A stretch of 38,219 bases of DNA from the NCBI RefSeq assembly GCF_029978005.1, contig NZ_JARKOZ010000076.1, positions 1-38,219 of the forward strand, given 5' to 3'. Position numbers and translations under genes: made by a program. Shown here piece after piece: positions 16,585 through 25,230 of the stretch. Under the pieces are notes generated by a model. It saw only the letters and a list, made by a program, of their open reading frames with translations, was not told where the DNA came from and ran no database searches. The stretch is from Solidesulfovibrio sp. GTDB lineage: Bacteria > Desulfobacterota > Desulfovibrionia > Desulfovibrionales > Desulfovibrionaceae. Numbering within the stretch: the first letter of the stretch is position 1; every line of letters starts with the position of its first letter.

Positions 16585-16717
16585 CGGGGGCTCCGCGCCC
16601 AAAGGGCGTGAACGTCGCGACAAATCAAGCAAACGTCACGCAACCGCCGCCGCGCCGCCGCCAAGCCCGGCCCGGATCGGCGCATGGTACGGTCCAATGA
16701 AAAAAGAGAGGTGCGCC

Positions 16718-16945
16718 ATGACCGACATCGACCCTCGCGTGTGCAGCCAGGAAAAAACCACCATGACCTGCGCCTGCGGCGCGGTCTTCGAGGTGGTGGT
16801 CTCCCGGCAAGCCGGCTGCGACCGGGAGCAGAACTACCTGTGCCCGGCTTGCGCCCGGCCCCACGCCGCCAAGACCTGCCTGCCGCCCCGCCTTTCGCTC
16901 ATCATCGTTCCCGCCCCCCGCGCCGCCAACCGACCCGCCGTCTGA
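16718..16945 (+). CDS. Small Cys-rich protein, possible zinc ribbon (75 aa)
   Basis: Seven Cys occur in 75 residues: Cys9, Cys18, Cys20 (CxC), Cys34, Cys42, Cys45 (CxxC) and Cys54. A CxC plus CxxC pairing with beta-strand-like residues between suggests a zinc ribbon or rubredoxin-like knuckle. The start at 16718 is chosen for GAGAGGTG nine bases upstream; the longer in-frame opening to 16544 overlaps the permease gene and lacks such a site. No partner can be named; the gene sits 193 bases before nuoA on the same strand but a promoter seems to separate them. Confidence 0.6.
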   Translation: MTDIDPRVCSQEKTTMTCACGAVFEVVVSRQAGCDREQNYLCPACARPHAAKTCLPPRLSLIIVPAPRAANRPAV

Positions 16946-17049
16946 GCCTTCCCTGGTCCTCAACCGTCCGCGACCGATGCCCCGGGCCCGCCCGGCGGCG
17001 TCGCGGCGCATTTTCCGGCGGCCGCGCAGCCTGCGCCAACGCCAACCTG

Positions 17050-17077
17050 TTGCAAAAAAATCCGTTGCGGGTAGTAT
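17050..17077 (+). promoter_or_regulatory. Candidate sigma-70 promoter for the nuo operon
   Basis: TTGCAA (17050-17055) and TAGTAT (17072-17077) are 16 bases apart in an AT-rich patch about 60 bases before the nuoA start. Each hexamer matches the consensus at four or more positions. Confidence 0.45.
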
Positions 17078-17092
17078 CGTTTGCAATAGGCC

Positions 17093-17118
17093 TTATCCGT
17101 TCGCGCGAAAACGGATAA
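17093..17118. promoter_or_regulatory. Perfect 9-bp inverted repeat between the nuo promoter and nuoA
   Basis: TTATCCGTT and AACGGATAA are separated by eight bases, ending 20 bases before the nuoA ATG. It lies downstream of the candidate promoter, where a repressor operator or a 5' leader hairpin would act. The symmetry is certain, the function inferred. Confidence 0.45.
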
Positions 17119-17138
17119 CCCGGGCCACGCGAGGTCAC

Positions 17139-17558
17139 ATGCCGCCACAGGACGCCTTCACCCCCCTCGTCTCGCCGTTTTCCCCCTGGGAACCCGGCGC
17201 GCTCGGCTTCGTGGTCTTTTTCGGCGTCGTGCTGGCCATTTTGGCCTTGATCCTCTTTCTGTCCGGCTTTCTGGTGCGCCGCCGGCCCACCCCGGAAAAG
17301 CAGCGCCCCTATGAATGCGGCATCCTGCCCACAGGTCAGGGCCGGTTCCGCTATCCGGTGCCCTTTTTCCTCATGGCCGTCTTCTTCCTCATCTTCGACG
17401 TGGAAACCGCCTACATCATCGCCTACGCCGTGGCCTGGACCGAACTCGGCCTGCCCGGCTACCTGCGCCTGGCCGTGTTCGTCGTGGTGCTGGGACTCGG
17501 CCTGGCCTACGCCTGGAAGAAAGGCGGCCTGGACTGGGACGAGGAGGAGGGCCTGTGA
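17139..17558 (+). CDS. nuoA: NADH-quinone oxidoreductase subunit A
   Basis: A 139-residue membrane subunit of respiratory complex I with three predicted helices. The conserved loop [20 protein letters not shown] (56 onward) and the following [11 protein letters not shown] helix are the NuoA hallmarks; NuoA sits beside NuoH near the quinone cavity. The start at 17139 is chosen for GAGGTC just upstream, rather than an open frame reaching 16977. The stop overlaps the GTG start of the next gene (GTGA), indicating translational coupling. It is the first gene of the operon. Confidence 0.95.
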   Translation: MPPQDAFTPLVSPFSPWEPGALGFVVFFGVVLAILALILFLSGFLVRRRPTPEKQRPYECGILPTGQGRFRYPVPFFLMAVFFLIFDVETAYIIAYAVAWTELGLPGYLRLAVFVVVLGLGLAYAWKKGGLDWDEEEGL

Positions 17559-19927
17559 CCGGAGCCCTGGACGCCGCCTTCGCCCCGGCCGACGCCGTCA
17601 TCAACTGGGCGCGCAAAAACAGCCTGTGGCCCTTTTTCTTCGGCCTGTCCTGCTGCTTCGTGGAGGAAGCCACGGCCTGGGGGCCGCGCTACGACATCGC
17701 CCGCTTCGGCTCGGAGGTCTTCCGCGGCTCGCCGCGCCAGGCCGACGTGCTCATCATCTCGGGCACGATGTTCAAAAAGGTCGCCCCGGTGGCCCTTCGG
17801 CTCTACGAGCAGATGGCCGATCCCAAATGGGTCATCTCCATGGGTTCGTGCAGCAATTCCGGCGGCATGTACGACGTCTATTCCGTGGTCCAGGGCTCGG
17901 ATCAAATTTTGCCCGTGGACGTCTACATCCCGGGTTGCCCGCCCCGGCCCGAGGCCGTGTTCGAGGGGCTCATGCTCCTGCAAAAAAAGATCTCCGCCGG
18001 GGAAAAGCCCACCCGGCCCGTGCTGCACCTGCCGGGCGGCAGCGAAGGCGGCCGGCGCGACCACCTGATCGACGGCGTGAACAAATGCCGCGACACGCGC
18101 GGCCCGGGCTACGCCGGCATCCCCATCCGGGGCACGGCCGCCACGGAACCGCGCTTTTTCGGCTCACGCGCCGAGGGCATGTGGACCCCGCCCGCGCCGG
18201 CCATTTCCCTGCGGCCGGACCAGGAGGCCGTGGCCGCCGACCTGCTGGCCGCCTTCGGGAAGGACGCCGCCCTGGCCCCGTCGGCCCAGGACATGCCGAC
18301 CTACGACGTGGCTCCGGCGCGCATCATAGAAGTCCTGGCCCACCTCAAGGGCAAGGCCCCCACCCGCTTCGAGCGCCTGGAGGACCTGACGGCCATGGAC
18401 GAGACGGCGCGGCGGGCCCCGCCCGGCCACGAGGCCACGGTGGTCTACACCCTGACCTCGCTGTCCAGGCCCGGCATGGTGCGCCTGCGCTGCGCGCTGC
18501 CCGGGCGGGACGCCTCCATCGCCACGGCGACAAGCGTGTGGCCGTCGGCGAACTGGTACGAACGCGAAGCGACCGAGATGTTCGGCCTGCGCTTCGACGG
18601 TCACCCGGACCCCAGGCGGCTTCTTACCCACCGCGACTGGGAGGGCCATCCCCTGCGCAAGGACTACGAGGGCCGGGCCACGAACATGCCGCCCTTCACC
18701 GAGGCCGACGCCCGCAGGCTCGAACCCGTGGACGCCCGGGAGATCCTCGGGCCGGGGGCCGACGCCGGGGACTACATCCTCAACTTCGGCCCCCACCACT
18801 ACGCCACCCACGGCATCCTGCGCTACGCGCTTTCGCTTCGCGGCGAACGCATAAACGCCCTGGGCCTGGACATCGGCTACCACCACCGGGGCGTGGAAAA
18901 GATCGGCGAGCGCCAGACCTGGCACCAGTTCATCCCCTACACCGACCGGGTGGACTACCTTTCGGGCGTGGCCAACAACCTGTCCTACGTCACGGCCGTG
19001 GAGACGCTGGCCGGCATCGACGTGCCGCCGCGCGCCGCCTACGCCCGGGTCATGCTCTCGGAACTCTTCCGCCTGTCCAACCACCTGATGTATTTCGGCA
19101 CCTTCCTTCAGGACCTCGGCATGATGAGCCCCATCTTCTACGCCCTTCGCGAGCGCGAGATGGTGCTCGACATCATCGAGACGATAACGGGCGGACGGCT
19201 CCATCCGTCATGGTTTCGCATCGGCGGCCTGGCCGCCGACCTGCCCGAGGGCTGGAAGGACATGGTGGATGCCTTTGTCCGGATTTTCCCGGCAAGGCTC
19301 AAGGAATACCATGCCGGGGTGACGAAAAACCCCATCGTCAAGGCGCGCTGCCTGGACGTGGGCGGCATCACGGCCGCGGAGGCCGTGGATTGGGGTATGA
19401 CCGGCCCCAACCTGCGCGCGGCCGGCCTGGCCTGGGACCGGCGCAAGACCATGCCCTACGGGGCCTACGCCGACTTCGACTTCGAGGTGCCTACCGGCGA
19501 AGGCGGCGACTGCTTCGCCCGCTACCTCGTGCGCATGGACGAGATGCGCCAGAGCCTGCGCATCGTCGAGCAGGCGGCGAACAGGATGCCCGGCGGGCGC
19601 TACCTGTCCGAGGACGTGCGCTACAGCCTGCCGCAAAAAGAGGAGGCGCTTCGCGACATCGAAAGCCTCATCCACCATTTCGTGAACGTGACGCGCGGCC
19701 CCAGGCTCCCGGCCGGCCAGGCCTACGCCGCCACCGAAGCCCCGCGCGGCGAGCAGGGCTACTTCCTGGTCTCCGACGGCGGCTGCCACGCGTACCGGCT
19801 GCGCGTGCGCACGCCGGGGTTTGCCAACATCCAGGCCCTGCCGGTCATCGCCAAGGGCCTTCGCATCGCCGATTTCGTGGCCGTGCTGGCCTCCTACGAC
19901 TACATCCTCCCGGACATCGACCGATGA
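17555..19927 (+). CDS. nuoBCD: Fused NADH-quinone oxidoreductase subunits B, C and D
   Basis: A 790-residue fusion of three peripheral-arm subunits. The NuoB part (about 10-160) keeps all four N2-cluster ligands: Cys33-Cys34, Cys99 (MGSC) and Cys128 (PGCPP). A linker of about 75 residues ([19 protein letters not shown] and following) leads to the NuoC part (about 280-375) with [16 protein letters not shown] and [11 protein letters not shown]. The NuoD part (about 400-790) has the quinone-site [12 protein letters not shown] and [12 protein letters not shown] segments and [10 protein letters not shown]. The start is GTG at 17555 behind GAGGAGGAGG. NuoCD fusions are common; the triple B/C/D form is known but rarer. 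The NuoD segment reads GPHH where most have GPQH. Confidence 0.95.
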   Translation: MTGALDAAFAPADAVINWARKNSLWPFFFGLSCCFVEEATAWGPRYDIARFGSEVFRGSPRQADVLIISGTMFKKVAPVALRLYEQMADPKWVISMGSCSNSGGMYDVYSVVQGSDQILPVDVYIPGCPPRPEAVFEGLMLLQKKISAGEKPTRPVLHLPGGSEGGRRDHLIDGVNKCRDTRGPGYAGIPIRGTAATEPRFFGSRAEGMWTPPAPAISLRPDQEAVAADLLAAFGKDAALAPSAQDMPTYDVAPARIIEVLAHLKGKAPTRFERLEDLTAMDETARRAPPGHEATVVYTLTSLSRPGMVRLRCALPGRDASIATATSVWPSANWYEREATEMFGLRFDGHPDPRRLLTHRDWEGHPLRKDYEGRATNMPPFTEADARRLEPVDAREILGPGADAGDYILNFGPHHYATHGILRYALSLRGERINALGLDIGYHHRGVEKIGERQTWHQFIPYTDRVDYLSGVANNLSYVTAVETLAGIDVPPRAAYARVMLSELFRLSNHLMYFGTFLQDLGMMSPIFYALREREMVLDIIETITGGRLHPSWFRIGGLAADLPEGWKDMVDAFVRIFPARLKEYHAGVTKNPIVKARCLDVGGITAAEAVDWGMTGPNLRAAGLAWDRRKTMPYGAYADFDFEVPTGEGGDCFARYLVRMDEMRQSLRIVEQAANRMPGGRYLSEDVRYSLPQKEEALRDIESLIHHFVNVTRGPRLPAGQAYAATEAPRGEQGYFLVSDGGCHAYRLRVRTPGFANIQALPVIAKGLRIADFVAVLASYDYILPDIDR

Positions 19928-19955
19928 ACGCAAAATTCCATACTCTACCCCTGTT

Positions 19956-20031
19956 CCCCTTTCGAGGGGGGCCGGGGGGCATCATGCCCCCCGGCGGGGT
20001 CCAGGGGCAGAGCCCCTGGCCGCCGGAGGCA
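19956..20031. repeat. REP-like palindromic element in the nuoD-nuoE spacer (copy A)
   Basis: Three adjacent hairpins: CCCCT-TTCG-AGGGG (19956-19969), a 12-bp perfect palindrome around base 19983 (19971-19995), and CCAGGGGC-AGA-GCCCCTGG (20001-20019). It ends in GCCGCCGGAGGC, which is shared with copy B and with the reversed copy C, and whose GGAGG serves as the nuoE ribosome site. Confidence 0.8.
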
Positions 20032-20035
20032 CACT

Positions 20036-20536
20036 ATGTCGCTGCCTGATGCCGTCGTGGCCGAAATCGACGGCGTCATCGCCGCCGTGGAGCACCACAA
20101 GCGCGAAGCGGCCGTGGACGTGATGTACGCCTTGCAGCGCCACTACGGCTATCTCTGCGACGAGGCCATGCACTACGCGAGCAAGGCGCTCGACATGACG
20201 ACGCTCGAGCTCGAGTCGCTGGCCACCTTCTACGACTACCTCTACCGCCGCCCCGTGGGACGCTACGTCATCCACGTGTGCGACTCGGTGGTGTGCTGGA
20301 TGTTCCACCAGGACTCCATCTTCGACTACCTGTGCCGCAAGCTCGGCGTGCCGCCGGGCGGCACCACGGAGGACGGCATGTTCACCGTGCTGCCGGCGGC
20401 CTGCATCGGCAACTGCCACAACGCCCCGAGCATGCTCATAAACGGCCGCTTTTACGACAGGCTGACCGCCGAGCGCATCGACGCGGTGCTCGCCGAGCTG
20501 CGCCAGTCCGCCGAGGAGCCGGTACGATGCAAGTAG
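20036..20536 (+). CDS. nuoE: NADH-quinone oxidoreductase subunit E
   Basis: A 166-residue thioredoxin-like [2Fe-2S] subunit of the NADH-input module. The N1a cluster ligands are all present: Cys82 and Cys87 (CDSVVC) and Cys123 and Cys127 (CIGNC). The N-terminal helical region (ALQRHYGYLCDEAM) is typical. GGAGG directly upstream comes from the end of the palindromic element. The 3' end overlaps nuoF by 10 bases. Confidence 0.95.
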   Translation: MSLPDAVVAEIDGVIAAVEHHKREAAVDVMYALQRHYGYLCDEAMHYASKALDMTTLELESLATFYDYLYRRPVGRYVIHVCDSVVCWMFHQDSIFDYLCRKLGVPPGGTTEDGMFTVLPAACIGNCHNAPSMLINGRFYDRLTAERIDAVLAELRQSAEEPVRCK

Positions 20537-21888
20537 AAACACCCCTGGTGCTTCTCAAAAACCGCCACCTGGGCCGGCCGGCCACCTTCGAGGAATACCG
20601 GGCCGGCGGCGGCTACGAGGCGCTTATCGCCACGGTCGGCAAGCGCACCCCGGCCGAGGTGCTGCAACTGGTGCTCGACGCCGACCTGCGCGGCCGGGGC
20701 GGAGCGGGCTTTCCGGCCGGCAAGAAATGGCAGGGCATCCCTGCGGGTTACGTCGGCCCGCGCTACGTGGTGGTCAACACCGACGAGATGGAGCCCGGCA
20801 CCTTCAAGGACCGCATCCTGGTCAACACCGACCCGCACCTCGTCATCGAGGGCATCATCCTGTGCGCCTACGCCGTGCAGGCCACCGAGGGCGTATGCTT
20901 CATCCGGCCCTCCTACGAATCCGACGCCGTGCTCATCGAGGAGCAGTCGCAGGTGGCCCGGGACCACGGGCTCCTCGGCGATAACATCCTGGGCTCGGGC
21001 TTTTCCTTCGACATCCACGTGCACCGCAGCGCCGGCCGCTACATCTGCGGCGAGGCCTCGGCGCAGATCAAGGCCATCTCGGGCCTGCGTCCCAATCCGC
21101 GAAAAGGCGGCCCGCGCACCAGCGTCAAGGGGTTGTGGGACTGCCCGACCATCGTCAACAACCTGGAGACCCTGGCCAACCTCCCCGGCATCGTGCGAAA
21201 CGGCCCGGACTGGTTCAAGTCCCTGGCCCGCTCGGCCGGGGGCTCGGGCACCAAGCTCTTCAGCGTGTCCGGCCGCATCTCCAGGCCCGGCTGCTACGAG
21301 CTGCCCATCGGCACGCCGCTTCGCGAGATCCTGGACCACGCCGGCGGCATGCCGCCCGGCCGGGTGCTCAAGGCCGTCATCCCCGGCGGGGCCTCCACAC
21401 CATTCATGCCCGACAAGTACCTCGACCTGGAAATGGACTTCGAGCCCATGAAGCGGGCCGGGCAGCGCTTCGGCACGGCCTCGATCATGGTCTTCGACCA
21501 GAACACCTGCCTGGTCGGGGCCACGCTCAACCTGATGGAGTTCTTCACCCGGGAGTCCTGCGGCTGGTGCACGCCCTGCCGCGAGGGCCTGCCCTACGTA
21601 CGCCACCTGCTGCGCCTCATCGAGGGCGGACAGGGCGAGGAGGAGCACATCGGCATGATCAAGGACATGGCCCAGGCCATGCGCTCGGCCTACTGCGCCT
21701 TCGCCCCGGGCGCGGCCGAGCCGCTGCTGAGCCTGTTCGAGTATTTCGAGCCCGAAGTGCGCGAGCACCTGCGCCAGAAGCGCTGCCCCTTCGGCAACCC
21801 GCCGCCGGCCATGCGCGGCAAGGCCTGCGGCACGCGGCCCCCGACCTTCGGCCCCACCCCCTGCCCGGAGGACCAATGCCCGATCTGA
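20527..21888 (+). CDS. nuoF: NADH-quinone oxidoreductase subunit F (NADH/FMN-binding)
   Basis: A 453-residue subunit that binds FMN and the nucleotide and carries cluster N3. GRGGAGFPAGKKW (56-68) and NTDEMEPGTFKDR (84-96) form the FMN/NADH site. The N3 ligands are Cys345, Cys348, Cys351 (SCGWCTPCR) and Cys390. Two oddities: the usually invariant GEETAL reads GEASAQ, so the second Glu is Ala177; by my recollection this is E. coli Glu183, which contacts the adenosine ribose and disfavours NADPH. And the C-terminal tail carries four extra Cys (420, 434, 446, 451), not typical of NuoF. The start at 20527 lies inside nuoE (overlap of 10 bases); the 3' end overlaps nuoG by 13 bases. The donor may therefore be NADH, NADPH or a protein; unresolved. 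Confidence 0.94.
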   Translation: MQVETPLVLLKNRHLGRPATFEEYRAGGGYEALIATVGKRTPAEVLQLVLDADLRGRGGAGFPAGKKWQGIPAGYVGPRYVVVNTDEMEPGTFKDRILVNTDPHLVIEGIILCAYAVQATEGVCFIRPSYESDAVLIEEQSQVARDHGLLGDNILGSGFSFDIHVHRSAGRYICGEASAQIKAISGLRPNPRKGGPRTSVKGLWDCPTIVNNLETLANLPGIVRNGPDWFKSLARSAGGSGTKLFSVSGRISRPGCYELPIGTPLREILDHAGGMPPGRVLKAVIPGGASTPFMPDKYLDLEMDFEPMKRAGQRFGTASIMVFDQNTCLVGATLNLMEFFTRESCGWCTPCREGLPYVRHLLRLIEGGQGEEEHIGMIKDMAQAMRSAYCAFAPGAAEPLLSLFEYFEPEVREHLRQKRCPFGNPPPAMRGKACGTRPPTFGPTPCPEDQCPI

Positions 21889-24233
21889 TCATCGACGGCC
21901 GGCCGGTGCGCGTGCCCAAGGGCACGCCGGTCATCGCGGCGGCCGAGTCGCTCGGGATCGTCATCCCCCGCTTCTGCTGGCATCCGGCGCTCGGCGCGGC
22001 CGGGGCCTGCCGCATGTGCGCCGTCATGTTCCTGGACGGGCCGGTCAAGGGCCTGGAGATGAGCTGCATGGTGCCGGCCGCCGACGGCATGGTGGTCGAG
22101 ACGTTCCACCCCGAGGCCGTGACCTTCCGCCGGCGCGTCGTCGAGCTGCTCATGGCCAACCACCCCCACGACTGCCCGGTGTGCGACGAAGGCGGCCATT
22201 GCCTGCTCCAGGACGAGACCATCTCCGGCGGACATGCCCTGCGCCGGTTTCCCGGCCGCAAGCGCACCTACCTGGACCAGGACCTGGGGCCTTTCATCCA
22301 GCACGAGATGAACCGCTGCATCCACTGCTACCGCTGCGCCCGGTTCTACCAGGAATATTGCGGCTATCTCGACTTCGGCCCCATGCAGAACGCCAACCGG
22401 GTCTATTTCGGCCGCTTCGCGAGCGGCCCCTTGGAAAGCCCCTTTTCCGGCAACCTAGCCGACATCTGCCCAACGGGCACGCTGACCGATAAGCCGGGCC
22501 GGTACAAGTCCCGGCGCTGGGACTGCCAGCGCGCCCCGTCCGTCTGCCCGCACTGCTCGCTGGGTTGCGCCACCGTGGCCCTTTCGCGCTACCGCGAGGT
22601 CGTGCGCGTCGAGGCCCGGGAAAACCCGGCCGTCAACGGCCATTTCATCTGCGACCGGGGCCGCTACAGCTTCGGCTACGCCGCCAGCGCCGAACGCCCC
22701 CGCCAGGCCCGGGCGGACGGCGTGCCGACCAGCATGAGCACGGCCCTGGCCCTGGCCGGGACGCGCCTGGGCGGGGTGGTGGAGGCGTTCGGCCCGGAAG
22801 CCGTGGCCGTGGTCGGCTCGGCCCGGTCCAGCCTGGAGACGCAGACGGCCCTGACCGCCCTGGCCCGGGCCGGCGGCTGGCGGGGGCCGGCCTTTTTCGC
22901 CGACCGGACGGAGCAGCAGGCCGTGGCTGCCGCCCTGGCCGCCCTGGCGGGCGGGCGCGCCCGGTCCCTGGCCGAGATCGGCCAGGCCGACGCCGTCTTG
23001 TGCCTCGGCGTCTCGCCCCTTCACGACGCGCCCATGCTGGCGCTGTCCCTGCGCCAGGCCGCCCGGGCCGGCGCGGTCGTGGCCGTGGCCGACCCCCGAC
23101 CCGCGACCCTGCCCCTGCCCTTTACTCACCTGCCGCTTGCGCCGGACAAACTGCCGGGTGCGGCCGCGCTCCTGACCGGGGCCGAAGCGGCCGACGCCGC
23201 CGCCATCCAGCGCGCGCTGCCCCTTTCGCCCGAGCTTTGGCCCGCCCTGGAGCGGCTGGCCCCGGCCTTCGCCGCAGCCGGCAACCCGGTCTTGGTCTTC
23301 GCTCCGGCCCTGGCCGCCCAGGCGCCGGCCGACGCCCGTTTCGGCCTCTTCCCGGTCCTTTGCGGCCCCAACGCCGCCGGCGCGGCCCTGGTCGCGGACG
23401 CCGACGCCCCGGCCTGCGACGACCTGGCCCGGGCCATCGAGGCCGGGGAGGTGAAGGGGCTCGTCCTTGCCGAGGCCGACGCCGCCGCCCTGTCGCCACG
23501 CCTCGCCGCCGCGCTGCCCGGGCTCGAAACCCTGGTGGTCCTGGACCACCTGCCCACGCCCTCCTTCGCGGCGGCCAAGGTCTTTCTGCCCACCCAGACG
23601 CTTTTCGAATCCGGCGGCACGCTTTGCAACAACGAGGCGCGGCTGCAATACGCCGCGCCGGTCGCGCCGCCGGGCGAGCCCGTCTCCCGCGACGGCCGCG
23701 GCGGGCATCCGCCCCGGGACTACGCCCGCAAGCTCCCCGGCACGGACCCGTTGCCCGCTGCCGCCCTGTGCGCCGTCCTGGCCCTGGAAATGGGCCTGGA
23801 CATGCCCGCGCTCTCCTTCGCCGCCTTCACCGGCGTCGGGCCGGAGGACGTAGCGCCCGAAGGCACGCGCGCCACGCGTCTGCCGGCCGCGCCCACAGCG
23901 CCCGCGCCGCCCTCCGCGCCTCCTGGACAGGGGCTGGTGGTGGTGCGCGACGACGCTCTTTTCGCAACCGACGCCTACGGCCGCTACGCCCCCCTGGCCC
24001 GCGCCCAGGCCCCGGCCGCGTCCGTGGTGCGGCTGCACCCGGACGACGCCGCCGGCCTGGGGCTTGCCGACGGCGAAGCCCTGACCGTGACCGTGGGCGA
24101 CCGCCGGATCGAGGCGACCCTCGCCGTGAGCGCCGCCGTGGCCCGGGGCGCGGCCGTGGTGCCGCGCCTGCCCGGCTGGGCCGGCCTGCCGGCCGCGATC
24201 GGCCCCGAGACCCTGCGCCGGAGGCAACCATGA
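21876..24233 (+). CDS. nuoG: NADH-quinone oxidoreductase subunit G
   Basis: A 785-residue iron-sulfur subunit. N-terminal ferredoxin-like N1b: Cys34, Cys45, Cys48, Cys64. N5: His96, Cys100, Cys103, Cys109. N4: Cys148, Cys151, Cys154, Cys198. The additional N7 site found in only some bacteria is complete: Cys224, Cys227, Cys231, Cys259. The remainder is a shortened, Ala-rich molybdopterin-oxidoreductase-like domain (about 290-785) that no longer needs a cofactor in complex I; the protein is shorter than the E. coli form of about 908 residues. GGAGG precedes the ATG at 21876. The stop overlaps the nuoH start as ATGA. Confidence 0.95.
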   Translation: MPDLIIDGRPVRVPKGTPVIAAAESLGIVIPRFCWHPALGAAGACRMCAVMFLDGPVKGLEMSCMVPAADGMVVETFHPEAVTFRRRVVELLMANHPHDCPVCDEGGHCLLQDETISGGHALRRFPGRKRTYLDQDLGPFIQHEMNRCIHCYRCARFYQEYCGYLDFGPMQNANRVYFGRFASGPLESPFSGNLADICPTGTLTDKPGRYKSRRWDCQRAPSVCPHCSLGCATVALSRYREVVRVEARENPAVNGHFICDRGRYSFGYAASAERPRQARADGVPTSMSTALALAGTRLGGVVEAFGPEAVAVVGSARSSLETQTALTALARAGGWRGPAFFADRTEQQAVAAALAALAGGRARSLAEIGQADAVLCLGVSPLHDAPMLALSLRQAARAGAVVAVADPRPATLPLPFTHLPLAPDKLPGAAALLTGAEAADAAAIQRALPLSPELWPALERLAPAFAAAGNPVLVFAPALAAQAPADARFGLFPVLCGPNAAGAALVADADAPACDDLARAIEAGEVKGLVLAEADAAALSPRLAAALPGLETLVVLDHLPTPSFAAAKVFLPTQTLFESGGTLCNNEARLQYAAPVAPPGEPVSRDGRGGHPPRDYARKLPGTDPLPAAALCAVLALEMGLDMPALSFAAFTGVGPEDVAPEGTRATRLPAAPTAPAPPSAPPGQGLVVVRDDALFATDAYGRYAPLARAQAPAASVVRLHPDDAAGLGLADGEALTVTVGDRRIEATLAVSAAVARGAAVVPRLPGWAGLPAAIGPETLRRRQP

Positions 24234-25222
24234 CGGACATCCTGTGCGGCATCCTGGTCATGCTGGCGCGCATGGCCGTGGTCCTGGCCGTGGTCTTCGG
24301 CCTGGCCGCCTACATGATCCTCGTCGAGCGCAAGCTCCTCGGGCGCTTCCAGGTCCGCTACGGCCCCAACCGCGTGGGGCTTTTCGGCCTGCTCCAGCCC
24401 ATCGCCGACGGACTCAAGATGCTGCTCAAGGAAGACATCGTAGCGGACGGCGTGGACCGGCGCATCTTTCTCATAGCCCCGGCCATCGTGGCCGGCGCGG
24501 CCCTCTTCTCCTTCGCCGTGGTGCCCTTCGGCCCCACCTTCGCCGTGTTCGACCGGCCCATCGCCCAGGTCATCGCCGACACCGACGTGGGGCTCCTGGT
24601 CATCTTCGGCCTGTCGTCGCTGGCCGTGTACGGCGTGGCGCTCGGCGGCTGGACCTCGGACAACAAGTACAGCCTGCTCGGCGGCATCCGCGGCGCGGCC
24701 CAGATGATCAGCTACGAGCTGGCTCTGGGGCTTTCGCTGGTGCCCGTGGCCATGATGGCCCGGTCGCTCAACCTCACGGACATCGTGAGCGCCCAGGCGA
24801 CGCTCCCCTTTGCGCTCAGCCAGCCCGTGGCCTTCGCCATCTTCGTGGTCAGCGCCCTGGCCGAGACCAACCGCATCCCCTTCGACCTGCCCGAGGCGGA
24901 AAACGAGCTCCAGGCCGGCTTTCACACTGAATATTCCGGCATGCGCTTCGCGCTCTTCTTCGTCGGCGAATACGTCAACATGATCCTGCTCGGCTCCGTC
25001 ACGGCCATCTTCTTCCTGGGCGGCTGGAATGGCCCGTTGCTGCCGCCCATCGTCTGGTTCGGGCTCAAGGTGCTGGCCGTGCCGGTCTTTCTCATCTGGA
25101 CCCGGGCCTCGTTGCCGCGCCTGCGCTACGACCAGCTCATGGCCCTCGGCTGGAAGTGCCTGGTGCCGCTGGGGCTGGCCAACATCCTCGTCACCGGGGC
25201 GCTGCTCGCGGCCGGCAGGTAG
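24230..25222 (+). CDS. nuoH: NADH-quinone oxidoreductase subunit H
   Basis: A 330-residue membrane subunit with about eight helices that joins the peripheral arm to the membrane arm and forms much of the quinone chamber. Diagnostic segments are VERKLLGRFQVRYGPNRVG (33 onward), the cytoplasmic ETNRIPFDLPEAENELQAGF loop with its cluster of acidic residues, and HTEYSGMRFALFFVGEY. The start overlaps the nuoG stop (ATGA), with GGAGG upstream. Confidence 0.96.
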   Translation: MTDILCGILVMLARMAVVLAVVFGLAAYMILVERKLLGRFQVRYGPNRVGLFGLLQPIADGLKMLLKEDIVADGVDRRIFLIAPAIVAGAALFSFAVVPFGPTFAVFDRPIAQVIADTDVGLLVIFGLSSLAVYGVALGGWTSDNKYSLLGGIRGAAQMISYELALGLSLVPVAMMARSLNLTDIVSAQATLPFALSQPVAFAIFVVSALAETNRIPFDLPEAENELQAGFHTEYSGMRFALFFVGEYVNMILLGSVTAIFFLGGWNGPLLPPIVWFGLKVLAVPVFLIWTRASLPRLRYDQLMALGWKCLVPLGLANILVTGALLAAGR

Positions 25223-25230
25223 GGAACGTC

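Noticed and set aside
13225-16632. 1135-codon minus-strand open frame
   Set aside because: Composition-driven antisense frame spanning two unrelated plus strand genes.
16975-17000. CCGGGC/GCCCGG symmetry as a terminator of the small Cys-rich gene
   Set aside because: The loop would be only two bases and no T-tract follows.
16684-17118. 144-codon plus strand frame overlapping the small Cys-rich gene
   Set aside because: Arg/Pro-rich translation and no ribosome site; the overlapping frame starting at 16718 has both a ribosome site and ordered Cys pairs.
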